In this document: positions 5,152 to 5,934 of the stretch, in pieces
How positions within the stretch are numbered: position 1 is the stretch's first letter
Layout of the letters: every line of letters begins with the position of its first letter
Source of the DNA: Atopobiaceae bacterium UBA7016
GTDB taxonomy: Bacteria > Actinomycetota > Coriobacteriia > Coriobacteriales > Atopobiaceae
Assembly (NCBI GenBank): GCA_002449555.1
Contig: DJXA01000054.1
Coordinates: 373-6,306 of the forward strand
Direction of reading: 5' to 3'
DNA: 5,934 nt
The notes under the pieces: model-generated
Databases searched by the model: none
The model's input: only the letters and a program-made list of their open reading frames with translations
What the model was told of the DNA's origin: nothing
Made by a program: the position numbers and the translations under genes

Positions 5152-5310
5152 ATGCAAGACACGATGCGCGCCGACTTCGAGCTGCCTACTGAAGCCCGCA
5201 GCAAGCTCCTCGACATGCTCTGCTGGTCGGGGGTAGAGAGCCCCGAGTGGTGGCGGGATGTGCTCGTCGGAGAGGGTGACCCGCTGTATCGGGAGCTTGA
5301 GGCGATCTGA
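5152..5310 (+). CDS. Possible short coding fragment, unknown (52 residues)
   Basis: The frame ending in TGA at 5308-5310 encodes a plausible acidic, soluble peptide: MQDTMRADFELPTEARSK, then a tryptophan-rich part (CWSGVESPEWWRDVL) and LYRELEAI. From about 5170 the third codon positions are mostly G or C, as in the true genes here, which suggests the stretch is or was coding. No ribosome binding site precedes any of the in-frame ATGs (5095, 5137, 5152, 5164). Upstream, the same frame runs into the tRNA fragment, so it may be the 3' remnant of a longer gene cut at the att junction. I do not recognise a family. Confidence 0.35.
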   Translation: MQDTMRADFELPTEARSKLLDMLCWSGVESPEWWRDVLVGEGDPLYRELEAI

Positions 5311-5315
5311 CAACA

Positions 5316-5357
5316 CTGACTGCGTATTCGCACGGGGTCAGACAGCGTTTTGCTTTT
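5316..5357 (+). terminator. Imperfect hairpin followed by T-rich DNA
   Basis: CTGACTGCG (5316-5324) pairs with CGCA (5329-5332) and GTCAG (5337-5341) across a TATT loop and a CGGG bulge. The T-rich GTTTTGCTTTT follows (5347-5357). It begins six bases after the stop of the short frame ending at 5310 and could terminate it. The bulge makes the call uncertain. Confidence 0.35.
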
Positions 5358-5421
5358 CTAGTTGTAAGGAGGCGGTCATCGCTCCACGACGTACGCCGCG
5401 ATGATTGACTCCATAAAGAAC

Positions 5422-5458
5422 TGCCTCCCGAGATCGTGTTGTTCGTCCTCGGGAGGTA
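5422..5458. other. Hairpin with 9-base perfect stem in the region upstream of the ArsR-type gene
   Basis: CCTCCCGAG (5424-5432) and CTCGGGAGG (5448-5456) pair perfectly, extended by one G-T and one T-A pair, around a 15-base loop. No T-run follows, so it is not a standard terminator. An AAGGAGG at 5367-5373 lies upstream, but no gene with a plausible start follows it. The hairpin may be part of a structured RNA or a remnant of a mobile element. Confidence 0.4.
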
Positions 5459-5515
5459 TCGTCCTATGGCGTCACAAGCTCGGTCCACCCAGAAGGGGCA
5501 GGTGCGAAGAATGTA

Positions 5516-5543
5516 TTGACATATCGCGGTATAACGATATGAT
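5516..5543 (+). promoter_or_regulatory. Promoter and operator of the ArsR-type gene
   Basis: TTGACA (5516-5521) is a perfect -35 box and TATGAT (5538-5543) a good -10 box, 16 bases apart. An inverted repeat CATATCG (5520-5526) and CGATATG (5535-5541), with 8 bases between, fills the space between the boxes and overlaps both. A dimeric repressor bound there would block RNA polymerase, as is usual for ArsR autorepression. Transcription is predicted to begin at about 5550, on the first base of the ATG. Confidence 0.75.
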
Positions 5544-5549
5544 GTGCCC

Positions 5550-5864
5550 ATGGACATGACCGAGACATTCAAGGCGCTATCGAACCCCACGCGGCTCCAG
5601 ATCCTCATGTGGCTGAAGGACCCCGAGGCCAACTTCCCCGAACAGGGAGGGCACCCCGGCGTGCCGGACGACCTGAAAGGCGGGGTGTGCGTGGGCTCCA
5701 TCCGCGACAAGGCGGGCATCTCTCAGTCGACCGCCTCGCAGTACCTCGATGTGCTGCAGCGCTGCGGGCTGCTGCTCTCCGAGCGCCACGGCAAGTGGAC
5801 CTACTTCCGCCGCAACGAGGAAGCCATAGCCGAGCTGGCCCGGTTCGTGGGAGGCGAGCTCTGA
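5550..5864 (+). CDS. ArsR/SmtB-family winged-helix transcriptional regulator
   Basis: This 104-residue DNA-binding protein has the full ArsR layout. ALSNPTRLQILMWL (residues 9-22) is the first helix pair. GVCVGSIRDKAGISQSTASQYLDVLQRCGLL (45-75) is the helix-turn-helix with its recognition helix. SERHGKWTYFRRNEEAIAEL (77-96) is the wing and last helix. The classical metal-binding box ELCVCDL is represented only by GVCVGSI, with one cysteine (Cys47), so it is not a standard arsenic or cadmium sensor; Cys72 is the only other cysteine. A 20-residue insertion rich in Pro, Gly and Asp (24-44) precedes the recognition helices. The ATG at 5550 (MDMTE) fits the predicted transcription start; GTG 5544 and ATG 5556 are alternatives, and none has a ribosome binding site. 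It probably represses itself and the gene after the window end. Confidence 0.88.
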   Translation: MDMTETFKALSNPTRLQILMWLKDPEANFPEQGGHPGVPDDLKGGVCVGSIRDKAGISQSTASQYLDVLQRCGLLLSERHGKWTYFRRNEEAIAELARFVGGEL

Positions 5865-5912
5865 CACCGCAACCGGACAAATCGGTGAAGCATCTTGGCA
5901 TGCCATTACGCA

Positions 5913-5929
5913 TCGACATATCACGATAT
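5913..5929 (+). promoter_or_regulatory. Second ArsR-type operator, probably in the next promoter
   Basis: This site aligns without gaps to 5516-5532 at 14 of 17 bases, starting with TCGACA in the place of TTGACA. Its core ATATC-AC-GATAT (5918-5929) is a perfect inverted repeat. With the same 16-base spacing, the -10 box would begin at 5935, one base beyond the window. The site therefore looks like the regulated promoter of the next gene, controlled by the ArsR-type protein encoded just upstream. Confidence 0.6.
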
Positions 5930-5934
5930 CTAGT

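Noticed and set aside
5401..5558. Plus-strand frame of 52 codons from ATG 5401
   Set aside because: The AAGGAGG lies about 27 bases upstream, too far, and the frame runs through the hairpin and the regulator promoter with no coding-like bias.
5186..5719. Minus-strand frame of 177 codons across the regulator promoter
   Set aside because: Ser/Arg/Pro/Thr-rich with no motif, and it crosses a strong plus-strand promoter and the ArsR-type gene.
1..5934. CRISPR array, rRNA, transposase or toxin-antitoxin pair
   Set aside because: No regularly spaced repeats, no rRNA-like stretches and no reading frame with such motifs were found on either strand.

Overview
The window reads as chromosomal DNA of a GC-rich actinobacterium. 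The codon use (third positions mostly G or C), the short intergenic regions with AAGGAGG-type ribosome binding sites, and the set of protein families suggest the class Coriobacteriia (Olsenella/Collinsella/Eggerthella relatives). That placement is inference from gene content, not from a marker gene.

Left and middle part (1-4667): seven genes, mostly single-gene units in alternating directions. A DapB-like NAD(P)-dependent oxidoreductase (132-1187, +) lies behind an AT-rich leader with two overlapping inverted repeats. It converges on a C_GCAxxG_C_C-type redox-cysteine protein (1203-1664, -). After a 314-base gap comes a class I SAM-dependent methyltransferase (1979-2638, +), whose 3' end overlaps by 8 bases the convergent gene for an acidic-linker lipoprotein (2631-3323, -). 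Divergent from the lipoprotein are a 55-residue membrane protein (3449-3616, +) and a broken DUF5131 (phage Gp37/Gp68-like) gene (3629-4020, +). The broken gene retains only its first dozen or so codons and its last ~120, joined out of frame. A PAP2-superfamily phosphatase (4056-4667, -) closes the block; a short GC hairpin lies between the two convergent 3' ends.

Right part (4668-5934): about 880 bases with little coding capacity, then a regulator. This stretch contains the PAP2 promoter, a 110-base segment bounded by perfect 13-base inverted repeats, a GC-rich foldable stretch, and a 45-base 3' half of a CAT-anticodon tRNA on the minus strand. The tRNA fragment stops exactly at the 5' edge of the anticodon loop, which is the usual form of the distal attachment site left by an element integrated in a tRNA gene. 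From its orientation, the element (or what remains of it) should lie to the right, towards and beyond the window end. In that direction are a possible short coding fragment, two hairpins, and an ArsR-type regulator (5550-5864, +).

The regulator's promoter is near consensus and overlaps an inverted repeat. The predicted transcription start falls on the ATG, so the mRNA is probably leaderless. A second, closely similar operator lies 50 bases after the gene, at the very end of the window, so the next gene is probably the regulator's target. No CRISPR array, rRNA, intact tRNA or transposase gene is visible. No complete novel multi-gene system can be claimed here; the best leads are the tRNA-fragment/regulator region and the internally deleted DUF5131 gene.
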